From Terebella lapidaria (taxonomy: Eukaryota; Annelida; Polychaeta; Terebellida; Terebellidae), in the NCBI GenBank assembly GCA_949152475.1, contig OX424556.1:52968451-53032450 (forward strand): a DNA stretch of 64,000 bases, given 5' to 3'. Below the pieces are notes generated by a model that saw only the letters and a list, made by a program, of their open reading frames with translations, was not told the origin of the DNA and searched no databases. Both the position numbers and the translations under genes were made by a program. Below, piece after piece: positions 1-12,300 of the stretch. Positions within the stretch are counted from its first letter, which is position 1. Every line of letters starts with the position of its first letter.

Positions 1-3000
1 TTCATCGTGGTGGGCGGGTCCATAGGGGGAAAGTGTATCATGGCAGATTGATCTGTGGGAGGAGCAGGCGCTGTGTAGGTGTTCTCTAAAGGGGATAGTT
101 TCAACGTGGTGGGCGGGTCCATAGGGGAAAAGTGTATCATGGTGGATTGATCTGTGGAAGGAGCAGGCGCTGTGTAGGTGTTCTCTAAAGGGGATAGTTT
201 CATCGTGGTGGGCGGGTCCATAGGGGGAAAGTGTATCATGGCAGATTGATCTGTGGGAGGAGCAGGCGCTGTGTAGGTGTTCTCTAAAGGGGATAGTTTC
301 AACGTGGTGGGCGGGTCCATAGGGGAAAAGTGTATCATGGCAGATTGATCTGTGGAAGGAGCAGGCGCTGTGTAGGTGTTCTCTAAAGGGGATAGTTTCA
401 TCGTGGTGGGCGGGTCCATAGGGGGAAAGTGTATCATGGCAGATTGATCTGTGGGAGGAGCAGGCGCTGTGTAGGTGTTCTCTAAAGGGGATAGTTTCAT
501 CGTGGTGGACGGGTCCATAGGGGGAAAGTGTATCATGGCGGATTGATCTGTGGAAGGAGCAGGCGCTGTGTAGGTGTTCTCTAAAGGGGATAGTTTCATC
601 GTGGTGGGCGGGTCCATAGGGGTAAAGTGTATCATGGCGGATTGATCTGTGGAAGGAGCAGGCGCTGTGTAGGTGTTCTCTAAAGGGGATAGGTTCATCG
701 TGGTGGGCGGGTCCATAAGGGGAAAGTGTATCATGGCGGATTGATCTGAGGAAGGAGCAGGCGCTGTGTAGGTGTTCTCTAAAGGGGATAGTTTCATCGT
801 GGTGGGCGGGTCCATAGGGGGAAAGTGTATCATGGCGGATTGATCTGTGGAAGGAGCAGGCGCTGTGTAGGTGTTCTCTAAAGGGGATAGGTTCATCGTG
901 GTGGGCGGGTCCATAGGGGGAAAGTGTATCATGGCGGATTGATCTGTGGAAGGAGCAGGCGCTGTGTAGGTGTTCTCTAAAGGGGATAGGTTCATCGTGG
1001 TGGGCGGGTCCATAAGGGGAAAGTGTATCATGCCGGATTGATCTGAGGGAGGAGCAGGCGCTGTGTAGGTGTTCTCTAAAGGGAATAGGTTCATCGTGGT
1101 GGGCGGGTCCATAGGGGGAAAGTGTATCATGGCGGATTGATCTGTGGAAGGAGCAGGCGCTGTGTAGGTGTTCTCCAAAGGGGATAGTTTCATCGTGGTG
1201 GGCGGGTCCATAGGGGGAAAGTGTATCATGGCGGATTGATCTGAGGGAGGAGCAGGCGCTGTGTAGGTGTTCTCTAAAGGGGATAGGTTCATCGTGGTGG
1301 GCGGGACCATAGGGGGAAAGTGTATCATGGCGGATTGATCTGTGGAAGGGGCAGGCGCTGTGTAGGTGTTCTCTAAAGGGGATAGTTTCATCGTGGTGGG
1401 CGGGTCCATAGGGGGAAAGTGTATCATGGCAGATTGATCTGTGGAAGGAGCAGGCGCTGTGTAGGTGTTCTCTAAAGGGGATAGTTTCATCGTGGTGGGC
1501 GGGTCCATAGGGGGAAAGTGTATCATGGCAGATTGATCTGTGGGAGGAGCAGGCGCTGTGTAGGTGTTCTCTAAAGGGGATAGTTTCATCGTGGTGGGCG
1601 GGTCCATAGGGGGGAAGTGTATCATGGCGGATTGATCTGTGGAAGGAGCAGGCGCTGTGTAGGTGTTCTCTAAAGGGGATAGTTTCAACGTGGTGGGCGG
1701 GTCCATAGGGGAAAAGTGTATCATGGCAGATTGATCTGTGGAAGGAGCAGGCGTTGTGTAGGTGTTCTCTAAAGGGGATAGTTTCATCGTGGTGGGCGGG
1801 TCCATAGGGGGAAAGTGTATCATGGCAGATTGATCTGTGGGAGGAGCAGGCGCTGTGTAGGTGTTCTCTAAAGGGGATAGTTTCATCGTGGTGGGCGGGT
1901 CCATAGGGGGAAAGTGTATCATGGCAGATTGATCTGTGGGAGGAGCAGGCGCTGTGTAAGTGTTCTCTAAAGGGGATAGGTTCATCGTGGTGGGCGGGTC
2001 CATAGGGGGAAAGTGTATCATGGGGGATTGATCTGTGGAAGGAGCAGGCGCTGTGTAGGTGTTCTCTAAAGGGGATAGTTTCATCGTGGTGGGCGGGTCC
2101 ATAGGAGGAAAGTGTATCATGGCAGATTGATCTGTGGAAGGAGCAGGCGCTGTGTAGGTGTTCTCTAAAGGGGATAGTTTCATCGTGGTGGGCGGGTCCA
2201 TAGGGGGAAAGTGTATCATGGCAGATTGATCTGTGGGAGGAGCAGGCGCTGTGTAGGTGTTCTCTAAAGGGGATAGTTTCATCGTGGTGGGCGGGTCCAT
2301 AGGGGGAAAGTGTATCATGGCGGATTGATCTGTGGAAGGAGCAGGCGCTGTGTAGGTGTTCTCTAAAGGGGATAGGTTCATCGTGGTGGACGGGTCCATA
2401 GGGGGAAAGTGTATCATGGCGGATTGATCTGAGGAAGGAGCAGGCGCTGTGTAGGTGTTCTCTAAAGGGGATAGGTTCATCGTGGTGGGTGGGTCCATAG
2501 GGGGAAAGTGTATCATGGCAGATTGATCTGTGGGAGGAGCAGGCGCTGTGTAAGTGTTCTCTAAAGGGGATAGGTTCATCGTGGTGGGTGGGTCCATAGG
2601 GGGAAAGTGTATCATGGCGGATTGATCTGTGGAAGGAGCAGGCGCTGTGTAGGTGTTCTCTAAAGGGGATAGGTTCATCGTGGTGGACGGGTCCATAGGG
2701 GGAAAGTGTATCATGGCGGATTGATCTGAGGAAGGAGCAGGCGCTGTGTAGGTGTTCTCTAAAGGGGATAGTTTCATCGTGGTGGGCGGGTCCATAGGGT
2801 TAAAGTGTATCATGGCGGATTGATCTGTGGAAGGAGCAGGCGCTGTGTAGGTGTTCTCTAAAGGGGATAGGTTCATCGTGGTGGGCGGGTCCATAGGGGG
2901 AAAGTGTATCATGGCGGATTGATCTGTGGAAGGAGCAGGCGCTGTGTAGGTGTTCTCTAAAGGGGATAGGTTCATCGTGGTTAGCGGGTCCATATGGGGA

Positions 3001-3539
3001 AAGTGTATCATGGCGGATTGATCTGTGGAAGGAGCAGGCGCTGTGTAAGTGTTCTCTAAAGGGGATAGTTTCATCGTGGTGGACGGGTCCATAGGGGGAA
3101 AGTGTATCATGGCGGATTGATCTGAGGGAGGAGCAGGCGCTGTGTAGGTGTTCTCTAAAGGGGATAGGTTCATCGTGGTGGACGGGTCCATACGATGTGG
3201 GTCTATCATGGCGGATTGATCTGTGGAAAGAGCAGGCGCTGTGTAGGTGTTCTCTAAAGGGGATAGGTTCATCCTGGTGGACGGGTCCATAGGGGGAAAG
3301 TGTATCATGGCGGATTGATCTGAGGGAGGAGCAGGCGCTGTGTAGGTGTTCTCTAAAGGGGATAGGTTCATCGTGGTGGATGGGTCCATAGGGGGAAAGT
3401 GTATCATGGCGGATTGATCTGAGGGAGGAGCTGGCGCTGTGTAGGTGTTCTCTAAAGGGGATAGGTTCATCGTGGTGGGCAGGTCCATAGGGGGAAAGTG
3501 TATCATGGCGGATTGATCTGAGGGGCGAGCAGGCGCTGT
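1..3539 (-). other. Open minus-strand frame A at the left edge, probably not a gene
   Basis: Downstream of a stop at 3540 the minus strand stays open to the window edge, about 1,180 codons. It reads a 33-residue repeat with MIHFPPMD, LSPLENTYTAPAP and SDQSA as recognisable pieces, rich in Pro, Thr and Ser like a mucin tandem repeat. No signal peptide or non-repeat domain is visible. All 35 units are exactly 99 bp, so any stop-free frame stays open automatically. Unit-to-unit changes fall at first, second and third codon positions and mostly change the residue, which argues against selection on this frame. It could be part of a repeat exon continuing left of the window, but I think it more likely a by-product of the array. 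Confidence 0.35.
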
Positions 3540-5829
3540 TTAGGTGTTCTCTAAAGGGGATAGGTTCTTCGTGGTGGGCGGGTCCATAGGGGGAAAGTGT
3601 ATCATGGCGGATTGATCTGTGGAAGGAGCAGGCGCTGTGTAGGTGTTCTCTAAAGGGGATAGTTTCATCGTGGTGGGCGGGTCCATAGGGGGAAAGTGTA
3701 TCATGGCGGATTGATCTGTGGAAGGAGCAGGCGCTGTGTAGGTGTTCTCTAAAGGGGATAGGTTCATCGTGGTGGGCGGGTCCATAGGGGGAAAGTGTAT
3801 CATGGCGGATTGATCTGTGGAAGGAGCAGGCGCTGTGTAGGTGTTCTCTAAAGGGGATAGGTTCATCGTGGTGGACGGGTCCATAGGGGGAAAGTGTATC
3901 ATGGCGGATTGATCTGAGGGAGGAGCAGGCGCTGTGTAGGTGTTCTCTAAAGGGGATAGGTTCATCGTGGTGGACGGGTCCATAGGGGGAAAGTGTATCA
4001 TGGCGGATTGATCTGAGGGAGGAGCAGGCGCTGTGTAGGTGTTCTCTAAAGGGGATAGGTTCATCGTGGTGGACGGGTCCATAGGATGTGGGTCTATTAT
4101 GGCGGATTGATCTGTGGAAAGAGCAGGCGCTGTGTAGGTGTTCTCTAAAGGGGATAGGTTCATCGTGGTGGACGGGTCCATAGGGGGAGAGTGTATCATG
4201 GCGGATTGATCTGAGGGAGGAGGAGGCGCTGTGTAGGTGTTCTCCAAAGGGGATAGGTTCATCGTGGTGGATGGGTCCATAGGGGGAAAGTGTATCATGG
4301 CGGATTGATCTGAGGGAGGAGCAGGCGCTGTGTAGGTGTTCTCTAAAGGGGATAGTTTCATCGTGGTGGGCGGGTCCATAGAGGGTGGGTCTATCATGCC
4401 GGATTGATCTGAGGAAGGAACAGGCGCTGTGTAGGTGTTCTCTAAAGGAGATAGGTTCATCGTGGTGGACGGGTCCATAGGGTGTGGGTCTATCATGGCG
4501 GATTGATCTGTGGAAAGAGCAGGCGCTGTGTAGGTGTTCTCTAAAGGGGATAGGTTCATCGTGGTGGACGGGTCCATAGGGTGGGGGTCTATCATGGCGG
4601 ATTGATCTGTGGAAAGAGCAGGCGCTGTGTAGGTGTTCTCTAAAGGGGATAGGTTCATCGTGGTGGGCAGGTCCATAGGGGGAAAGTGTGTCATGGCGTA
4701 TTGATCTGTGGAAGGAGCAGGCGCTGTGTAGGTGTTCTCTAAAGGGGATAGTTTCATCGTGGTGGGCGGGTCCATAGGGGGAAAGTGTATCATGGCGGAT
4801 TGATCTGTGGAAGGAGCAGGCGCTGTGTAGGTGTTCTCTAAAGGGGATAGGTTCATCGTGGTGGACGGGTCCGTAGGATGTGGGTCTATCATGGCGGATT
4901 GATCTGAGGAAGGAACAGGCGCTGTGTAGGTGTTCTCTAAAGGATGGGCGGGTCCATAGGGGGAAAGTGTGTCATGCCGGATTGATCTGAGGGAGGAGCA
5001 GGCGCTGTTTAGGTGTTCTCTAAAGGCGATAGGTTCTTCGTGGTGGGCAGGTCCATAGGGGGAAAGTGTATCATGGCGGATTGATCTGAGGGAGGAGCAG
5101 GCGCTGTGTAGATGTTCTCTAAAGGGGATAGTTTCATCGTGGTGGGCGGGTCCATAGGGGGAAAGTGTATCATGGCGGATTGATCTGAGGGAGGAGCAGG
5201 CGCTGTGTAGATGTTCTCTAAAGGGGATAGTTTCATCGTGGTGGACGGGTCCATAGGGGGAAAGTGTATCATGGCGGATTGATCTGAGGGAGGAGCAGGC
5301 GCTGTGTAGGTGTTCTCTAAAGTGGATAGTTTCATCGTGGTGGGCGGGTCCATAGGGGGAAAGTGTATCATGGCGGATTGATCTGTGGGAGGAGCAGGCG
5401 CTGTGTAGGTGTTCTCTAAAGGGGATAGTTTCATCGTGGTGGACGGGTCCATAGGGGGAAAGTGTATCATGGCGGATTGATCTGAGGGAGGAGCAGGCGC
5501 TGTGTAGGTGTTCTCTAAAGGGGATAGTTTCATCGTGGTGGGCGGGTCCATAGGGGGAAAGTGTATTATGGCGGATTGATCTGAGGGAGGAGCAGGTGCT
5601 GTGTAGGTCTTCTCTAAGCGGGATAGTTTCATCGTGGTGGACGGGTCCATAGGGGGAAAGTGTATCATGGCGGATTGATCTGAGGGAGGAGCAGGCGCTG
5701 TGTAGGTGTTCTCTAAAGGGGATAGGTTCATCCTGGTGGACGGGTCCATAGGGTGTGAGCCTATCATGGCAGATTGATCTGAGGGAGGAGCAGGCGCTGT
5801 GTAGGTGTTCTCTAAAGGGGATAGGTTCA

Positions 5830-6910
5830 ACGTGGTGGGCGGGTCCATAGGATGTGGGTCTATCATGGCAGATAGATCTGAGGGAGTAGCAGGCGCTGTG
5901 TCGGTGTTCTCTAAAGGGGATACGTTCATCGTGGTGGACGGGTCCATAGGATGTGGGTCTATCATGGCGGATTGATCTGAGGGAGGAGCAGGCGCTGTGT
6001 AGGTGTTCTCTAAAGGGGATAGGTTCATCGTGGTGGGCGGGTCCATAGGATGTGGGTCTATCATGGCAGATAGATCTGAGGGAGTAGCAGGCGCTGTGTA
6101 GGTGTTCTCTAAAGGGGATACGTTCATCGTGGTGGACGGGTCCATAGGGTGTGGGTCTATCATGGCGGATTGATCTGAGGGAGGAGCAGGCGCTGTGTAG
6201 GTGTTCTCTAAAGGGGATAGGTTCATCGTGGTGGGCGGGTCCATAGGATGTGGGTCTATCATGGCAGATAGATCTGAGGGAGTAGCAGGCGCTGTGTAGG
6301 TGTTCTCTAAAGGGGATAGGTTCATCGTGGTGGGCGGGTCCATAGGATGTGGGTCTATCATGGCAGATAGATCTGAGGGAGGAGCAGGCGCTGTGTAGGT
6401 GTTCTCTAAAGGGGATAGGTTCATCCTGGTGGACGGGTCCATAGGGTGCGAGCCTATCATGGCAGATTGATCTGAGGGAGGAGCAGGCGCTGTGTAGGTG
6501 TTCTCTATAGGGGATAGGTTCAACGTGGTGGGCGGGTCCATAGGATGTGGGTCTATCATGGCAGATAGATCTGAGGGAGTAGCAGGCGCTGTGTAGGTGT
6601 TCTCTAAAGGGGATACGTTCATCGTGGTGGACGGGTCCATAGGGTGTGGGTCTATCATGGCGGATTGATCTGAGGGAGGAGCAGGCGCTGTGTAGGTGTT
6701 CTCTAAAGGGGATAGGTTCATCGTGGTGGGCGGGTCCATAGGATGTGGGTCTATCATTGCAGATAGATCTGAGGGAGTAGCAGGCGCTGTGTAGGTGTTC
6801 TCTAAAGGGGATACGTTCATCGTGGTGGACGGGTCCATAGGGTGTGGGTCTATCATGGCGGATTGATCTGAGGGAGTAGCAGGCGCTGTGTAGGTGTTCT
6901 CTAAAGGGGA
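5830..6910. repeat. Dimer zone inside A0 (198-bp alternation)
   Basis: Two unit types alternate here. One carries AGATAGATCTGAGGGAGTAG; the other carries GGGTCTATCATGGCGG followed by GAGGGAGGAGC. The marker GATACGTTCAT recurs near 5919, 6117, 6612 and 6810, spacings of 198, 495 and 198 bp, all multiples of 99. This is a local two-unit higher-order repeat with one three-unit interruption. Confidence 0.8.
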
Positions 6911-8769
6911 TAGGTTCATCGTGGTGGGCAGGTCCATAGTGTGAAAGTGTATCATGGCGGATTGATCTGAGGGAGGAGCTGGCGCTGTGTAGGTGTTCTC
7001 TAAAGGGGATAGGTTCATCCTGGTGGACGGGTCCATAGGGTGTGAGCCTATCATGGCAGATTGATCTGAGGGAGGAGCAGGTGCTGTGTAGGTGTTCTCT
7101 AAAGGGGATAGGTTCAACGTGGTGGGCGGGTCCATAGGATGTGGGTCTATCATGGCAGATAGATCTGAGGGAGTAGCAGGCGCTGTGTAGGTGTTCTCTA
7201 AAGGGGATAGGTTCATCGTGGTGGGCAGTTCCATAGGGGGAAAGTGTATCATGGCGGATTAATCTGAGGGAGGAGCAGGCGCTGTGTAGGTGTTCTCTAA
7301 AGGGGATAGGTTCATCGTGGTGGGCAGGTCCATAGGGGGAAAGTGTATCATGGCGGATTGATCTGAGGGAGGAGCAGGTGCTGTTTAGGTGTTCTCTAAA
7401 GGGGATAGGTTCTTCGTGGTGGGCAGGTCCATAGGGGGAAAGTGTATCATGGCGGATTGATCTGAGGGGGGAGCAGGCGCTGTTTAGGTGTTCTCTAAAG
7501 GGGATAGGTTCTTCGTGGTGGGCGGGTCCATAGGGAGAAAGTGTGTCATGGCGGATTGATCTGAGGGAGGAGCAGGCGCTGTTGAGGTGTTCTCTAAAGG
7601 CGATAGGTTCTTCGTGGTGGGCAGGTCCATAGGGGGAAAGCGTATCATGGCGGATTGATCTGAGGGAGGAGCAGGCGCTGTGTAGGTGTTCTCTAAAGGG
7701 GATAGTTTCATCGTGGTGGACGGGTCCATAGGGGGAAAGTGTATCATTTCGGATTGGTCTGTGGGAGGAGCAGGCGCTGTGTAGGTGTTCTCTAAAGGAT
7801 ATAGTTTCATCGTGGTGGGCGGGTCCATAGGGGGAAAGTGTATCATGGCGGATTGATCTGTGGGAGGAGCAGGCGCTGTGTAGGTGTTCTCTAAAGGGGA
7901 TAGGTTCATCGTGGTGGACGGGTCCATAGGGGGAAAGTGTATCATGGGGGATTGATCTGTGGGAGGAGCAGGCGCTGTGTAGGTGTTCTCTAAAGGGGAT
8001 AGTTTCATCGTGGTGGACAGGTCCATAGGGGGAAAGTGTATCATGGCGGATTGATCTGAGGGAGGAGCAGGCGCTGTGTAAGTGTTCTCTAAAGGGGATA
8101 GTTTCATCGTGGTGGGCGGGTCCATAGGGGGAAAGTGTATCATGGCGGATTGATCTGAGGGAGGAGCAGGCGCTGTGTAGGTCTTCTCTAAACGGGATAG
8201 TTTCATCGTGATGGACGGGTCCATAGGGTGTGGGTCTATCATGGCGGATTGATCTGTGGGAGGAGCAGGCGCTGTGTAGGTGTTCTCTAAAGGGGATAGT
8301 TTCATCGTGGTGGACAGGTCCATAGGGGGAGAGTGTATCATGGCGGATTGATCTGTGGAAGGAGGAGGCGCTGTGTAGGTGTTTTCTAAAGGGGATAGTT
8401 TCATCGTGGTGGACGGGTCCATAGGGGGAAAGTGTATCATGGTGGATTGATCTGAGGGAGGAGCAGGCGCTGTGTAAGTGTTCTCTAAAGGGGATAGGTT
8501 CATCGTGGTGATCGGGTCCATAGGGGGAAAGTGTATCATGGCGGATTGATCTGTGGAAGGAGCAGGCGCTGTGTAGGTGTTCCCTAAAGGGGATAGTTTC
8601 ATCGCGGTGGGCGGGTCCATAGGGGGAAAGTGTATCATGGCGGATCGATCTGTGGAAGGAGCAGGCGCTGTGTAGGTGTTCTCTAAAGGGGATAGTTTCA
8701 TCGTGGTGGGCGGGTCCATAAGGGGAAAGTGTATCATGGCGGATTGATCTGTGGAAGGAGCAGGCGCTG

Positions 8770-9330
8770 TGTAGGTGTTCTCTGAAGGGAATAGGTTCAT
8801 CGTAGTGGGCGGGTCCATAAGGGGAAAGTGTATCATGGCGGATTGATCAGAGGAAGGAGCAGGCGCTGTGTAGGTGTTCTCTAAAGGGGATAGGTTCATC
8901 GTGGTGGGCGGGTCCATAAGGGGAAAGTGTATCATGGCGGATTGATCTGTGGAAGGAGCAGGCGCTGTGTAGGTGTTCTCTGAAGGGAATAGGTTCATCG
9001 TGGTGGGCGGGTCCATAAGGGGAAAGTGTATCATGGCGGATTGATCTGTGGAATCGGCAGGCGCTGTGTAGGTGTTCTCTGAAGGGAATAGGTTCATCGT
9101 GGTGGGCGGGTCCATAAGGGGAAAGTGTATCATGGCGGATTGATCTGTGGAAGGAGCAGGCGCTGTGTAGGTGTTCTCTGAAGGGAATAGGTTCATCGTG
9201 GTGGGCGGGTCCATAAGGGGAAAGTGTATCATGGCGGATTGATCTGTGGAAGGAGCAGGCGCTGTGTAGGTGTTCTCTGAAGGGAATAGGTTCATCGTGG
9301 TGGGCGGGTCCATAAGGGGAAAGTGTATCA
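8770..9330. repeat. Locally homogenised variant block in A0
   Basis: The rare variant CTCTGAAGGGAATAGG, coupled to GTCCATAAGGGGAAAG, occurs in units starting near 8781, 8979, 9078, 9177 and 9276. That makes four consecutive units plus one separated by a single ordinary unit. Clustering of a rare compound variant indicates a recent local expansion. Confidence 0.75.
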
Positions 9331-12300
9331 TGGCGGATTGATCTGTGGAAGGAGCAGGCGCTGTGTAGGTGTTCCCTAAAGGGGATAGTTTCATCGCGGT
9401 GGGCGGGTCCATAGGGGGAAAGTGTATCATGGCGGATCGATCTGTGGAAGGAGCAGGCGCTGTGTAGGTGTTCTCTAAAGGGGATAGTTTCATCGTGGTG
9501 GATGGGTCCATAGGGGCAGAGTGTATCATGGCGGATTGATCTGTGGAATCGGCAGGCGCTGTGTAAGTGTTCTCTAAAGGGGATAGGTTCATCGTGGTGG
9601 ACGGGTCCATAGGGGGAAAGTGTATCATGGCGGATTGATCTGTGGGAGAAGCAGGCGCTGTGTAGGTGTTCTCTAAAGGGGATAGGTTCATGGTGGTGGA
9701 TGGGTCCATAGGGGGAAAGTGTATCATGGCGGATTGATCTGAGGGAGGAGCAGGCGCTGTGTAGGTGTTCTCTAAAGGGGATAGGTTCATCGTGGTGGAT
9801 GGGTCCATAGGGGGAAAGTGTATCATGGCGGATTGATCTGAGGGAGGAGCAGGCGCTGTGTAGGTGTTCTCTAAAGGGGATAGGTTCATCGTGGTGGACG
9901 GGTCCATAGGGGGAAAGTGTATCATGGCGGATTGATCTGAGGGAGGAGCAGGCACTGTGTAGGTGTTCTCTAAAGGGGATAGGTTCATCGTGGTGGATGG
10001 GTCCATAGGGGGAAAGTGTATCATGACGGATTGATCTGAGGGAGGAGCAGGCACTGTGTAGGTGTTCTCTAAAGGGGATAGGTTCATCGTGGTGGGCGGT
10101 TCCATAGGGGGAAAGTGTATCATGGCGGATTGATCTGAGGGAGGAGCAGGCGCTGTGTAGGTGTTCTCTAAAGGGGATAGGTTCTTCGTGGTGGGCAGGT
10201 CCATAGGGGGAAAGTGTATCATGGCGGATTGATCTGAGGGGGGAGCAGGCGCTGTTTAGGTGTTCTCTAAAGGGGATAGGTTCTTCGTGGTGGGCAGGTC
10301 CATAGGGGGAAAGTGTATCATGGCGGATTGATCTGAGGGGGGAGCAGGCGCTGTTTAGGTGTTCTCTAAAGGGGATAGGTTCATCGTGGTGGGCGGGTCC
10401 ATAGGGAGAAAGTGTGTCATGGCGGATTGATCTGAGGGAGGAGCAGGCGCTGTTTAGGTGTTCTCTAAAGGCGATAGGTTCCTGTGGTGGGCAGGTCCAT
10501 AGGGGGAAAGCGTATCATGGCGGATTGATCTGAGGGAGGAGCAGGCGCTGTGTAGGTGTTCTCTAAAGGGGATAGTTTCATCGTGGTGGACGGGTCCATA
10601 GGGGGAAAGTGTATCATGGCGGATTGATCTGAGGGAGGAGCAGGCGATGTGTAGGTCTTCTCTAAACGGGATAGTTTCATCGTGATGGACGGGTCCATAG
10701 GGTGTGGGTCTATCATGGCGGATTGATCTGTGGGAGGAGCAGGCGCTGTGTAGGTGTTCTCTAAAGGGGATAGTTTCATCGTGGTGGACAGGTCCATAGG
10801 GGGAGAGTGTATCATGGCGGATTGATCTGTGGAAAGAGCAGGCGGTGTGTAGGTGTTTTCTAAAGGGGATAGTTTCATCGTGGTGGACGGGTCCATAGGG
10901 GGAAAGTGTAAGAGGAAGGAGCAGGCGCTGTGTAGGTGTTCTCTAAAGGAGATAGGTTCATCGTGGTGGGCGGGTCCATAGGGGGAAAGTGTATCATGGC
11001 GGATTGATCTGAGGAAGGAGCAGGCGCTGTGTAGGTGTTCTCTAAAGGGGATAGGTTCATCGTGGTGGACAGGTCCATAGGGGGAAAGTGTATCATGGCG
11101 GATTGATCTGAGGAAGGAGCAGGCGCTGTGTAGGTGTTCTCTAAAGGGGATAGGTTCATCGTGGTGGACGGGTCCATAGGGGGAAAGTGTATCATGGCGG
11201 ATTGATCTGTGGGAGAAGCAGGCGCTGTGTAGGTGTTCTCTAAAGGGGATAGGTTCATCGTGGTGGATGGGTCCATAGGGGGAAAGTGTATCATGGCGGA
11301 TTGATCTGAGGGAGGAGCAGGCGCTGTGTAGGTGTTCTCTAAAGGGGATAGGTTCATCGTGGTGGATGGGTCCATAGGGGGAAAGTGTATCATGGCGGAT
11401 TGATCTGAGGGAGGAGCAGGCGCTGTGTAGGTGTTCTCTAAAGGGGATGGGATCATCGTGGTGGACGGGTCCATAGGGGAAATTGTATCATGGCGGATTG
11501 ATCTGAGGGAGGAGCAGGCGCTGTGTAGGTGTTCTCTAAAGGGGATAGGTTCATCGTGGTGGATGGGTCCATAGGGGGAAAGTGTATCATGGCGGATTGA
11601 TCTGAGGGAGGAGCAGGCACTGTGTAGGTGTTCTCTAAAGGGGATAGGTTCATCGTGGTGGGCGGTTCCATAGGGGGAAAGTGTATCATGGCGGATTGAT
11701 CTGAGGGAGGAGCAGGCGCTGTGTAGGTCTTCTCTAAACGGGATAGTTTCATCGTGATGGACGGGTCCATAGGGTGTGGGTCTATCATGGCGGATTGATC
11801 TGTGGGAGGAGCAGGCGCTGTGTAGGTGTTCTCTAAAGGGGATAGTTTCATTGTGGTGGACAGGTCCATAGGGGGAGAGTGTATCATGGCGGATTGATCT
11901 GTGGAAGGAGCAGGCGGTGTGTAGGTGTTTTCTAAAGGGGATAGTTTCATCGTGGTGGACGGGTCCATAGGGGGAAAGTGTATCATGGCGGATTGATCTG
12001 AGGGAGGAGCAGGCGCTGTGTAGGTGTTCTCTAAAGGGGATAGGTTCATCGTGGTGGGCAGGTCCATAGGGGGAAAGTGTATCATGGCGGATTGATCTGA
12101 GGGAGGAGCTGGCGCTGTGTAGGTGTTCTCTAAAGGGGATAGGTTCTTTGTGGTGGGCGGGTCCATAGGGGGAAAGTGTGTCATGGCGGATTGATCGGAG
12201 GGAGGAGCAGGCGCTGTTTAGGTGTTCTCTAAAGGCGATAGGTTCTTCCTGGTGTGCAGGTCCATAGGGGGAAAGTGTATCATGGCGGATTGATCTGAGG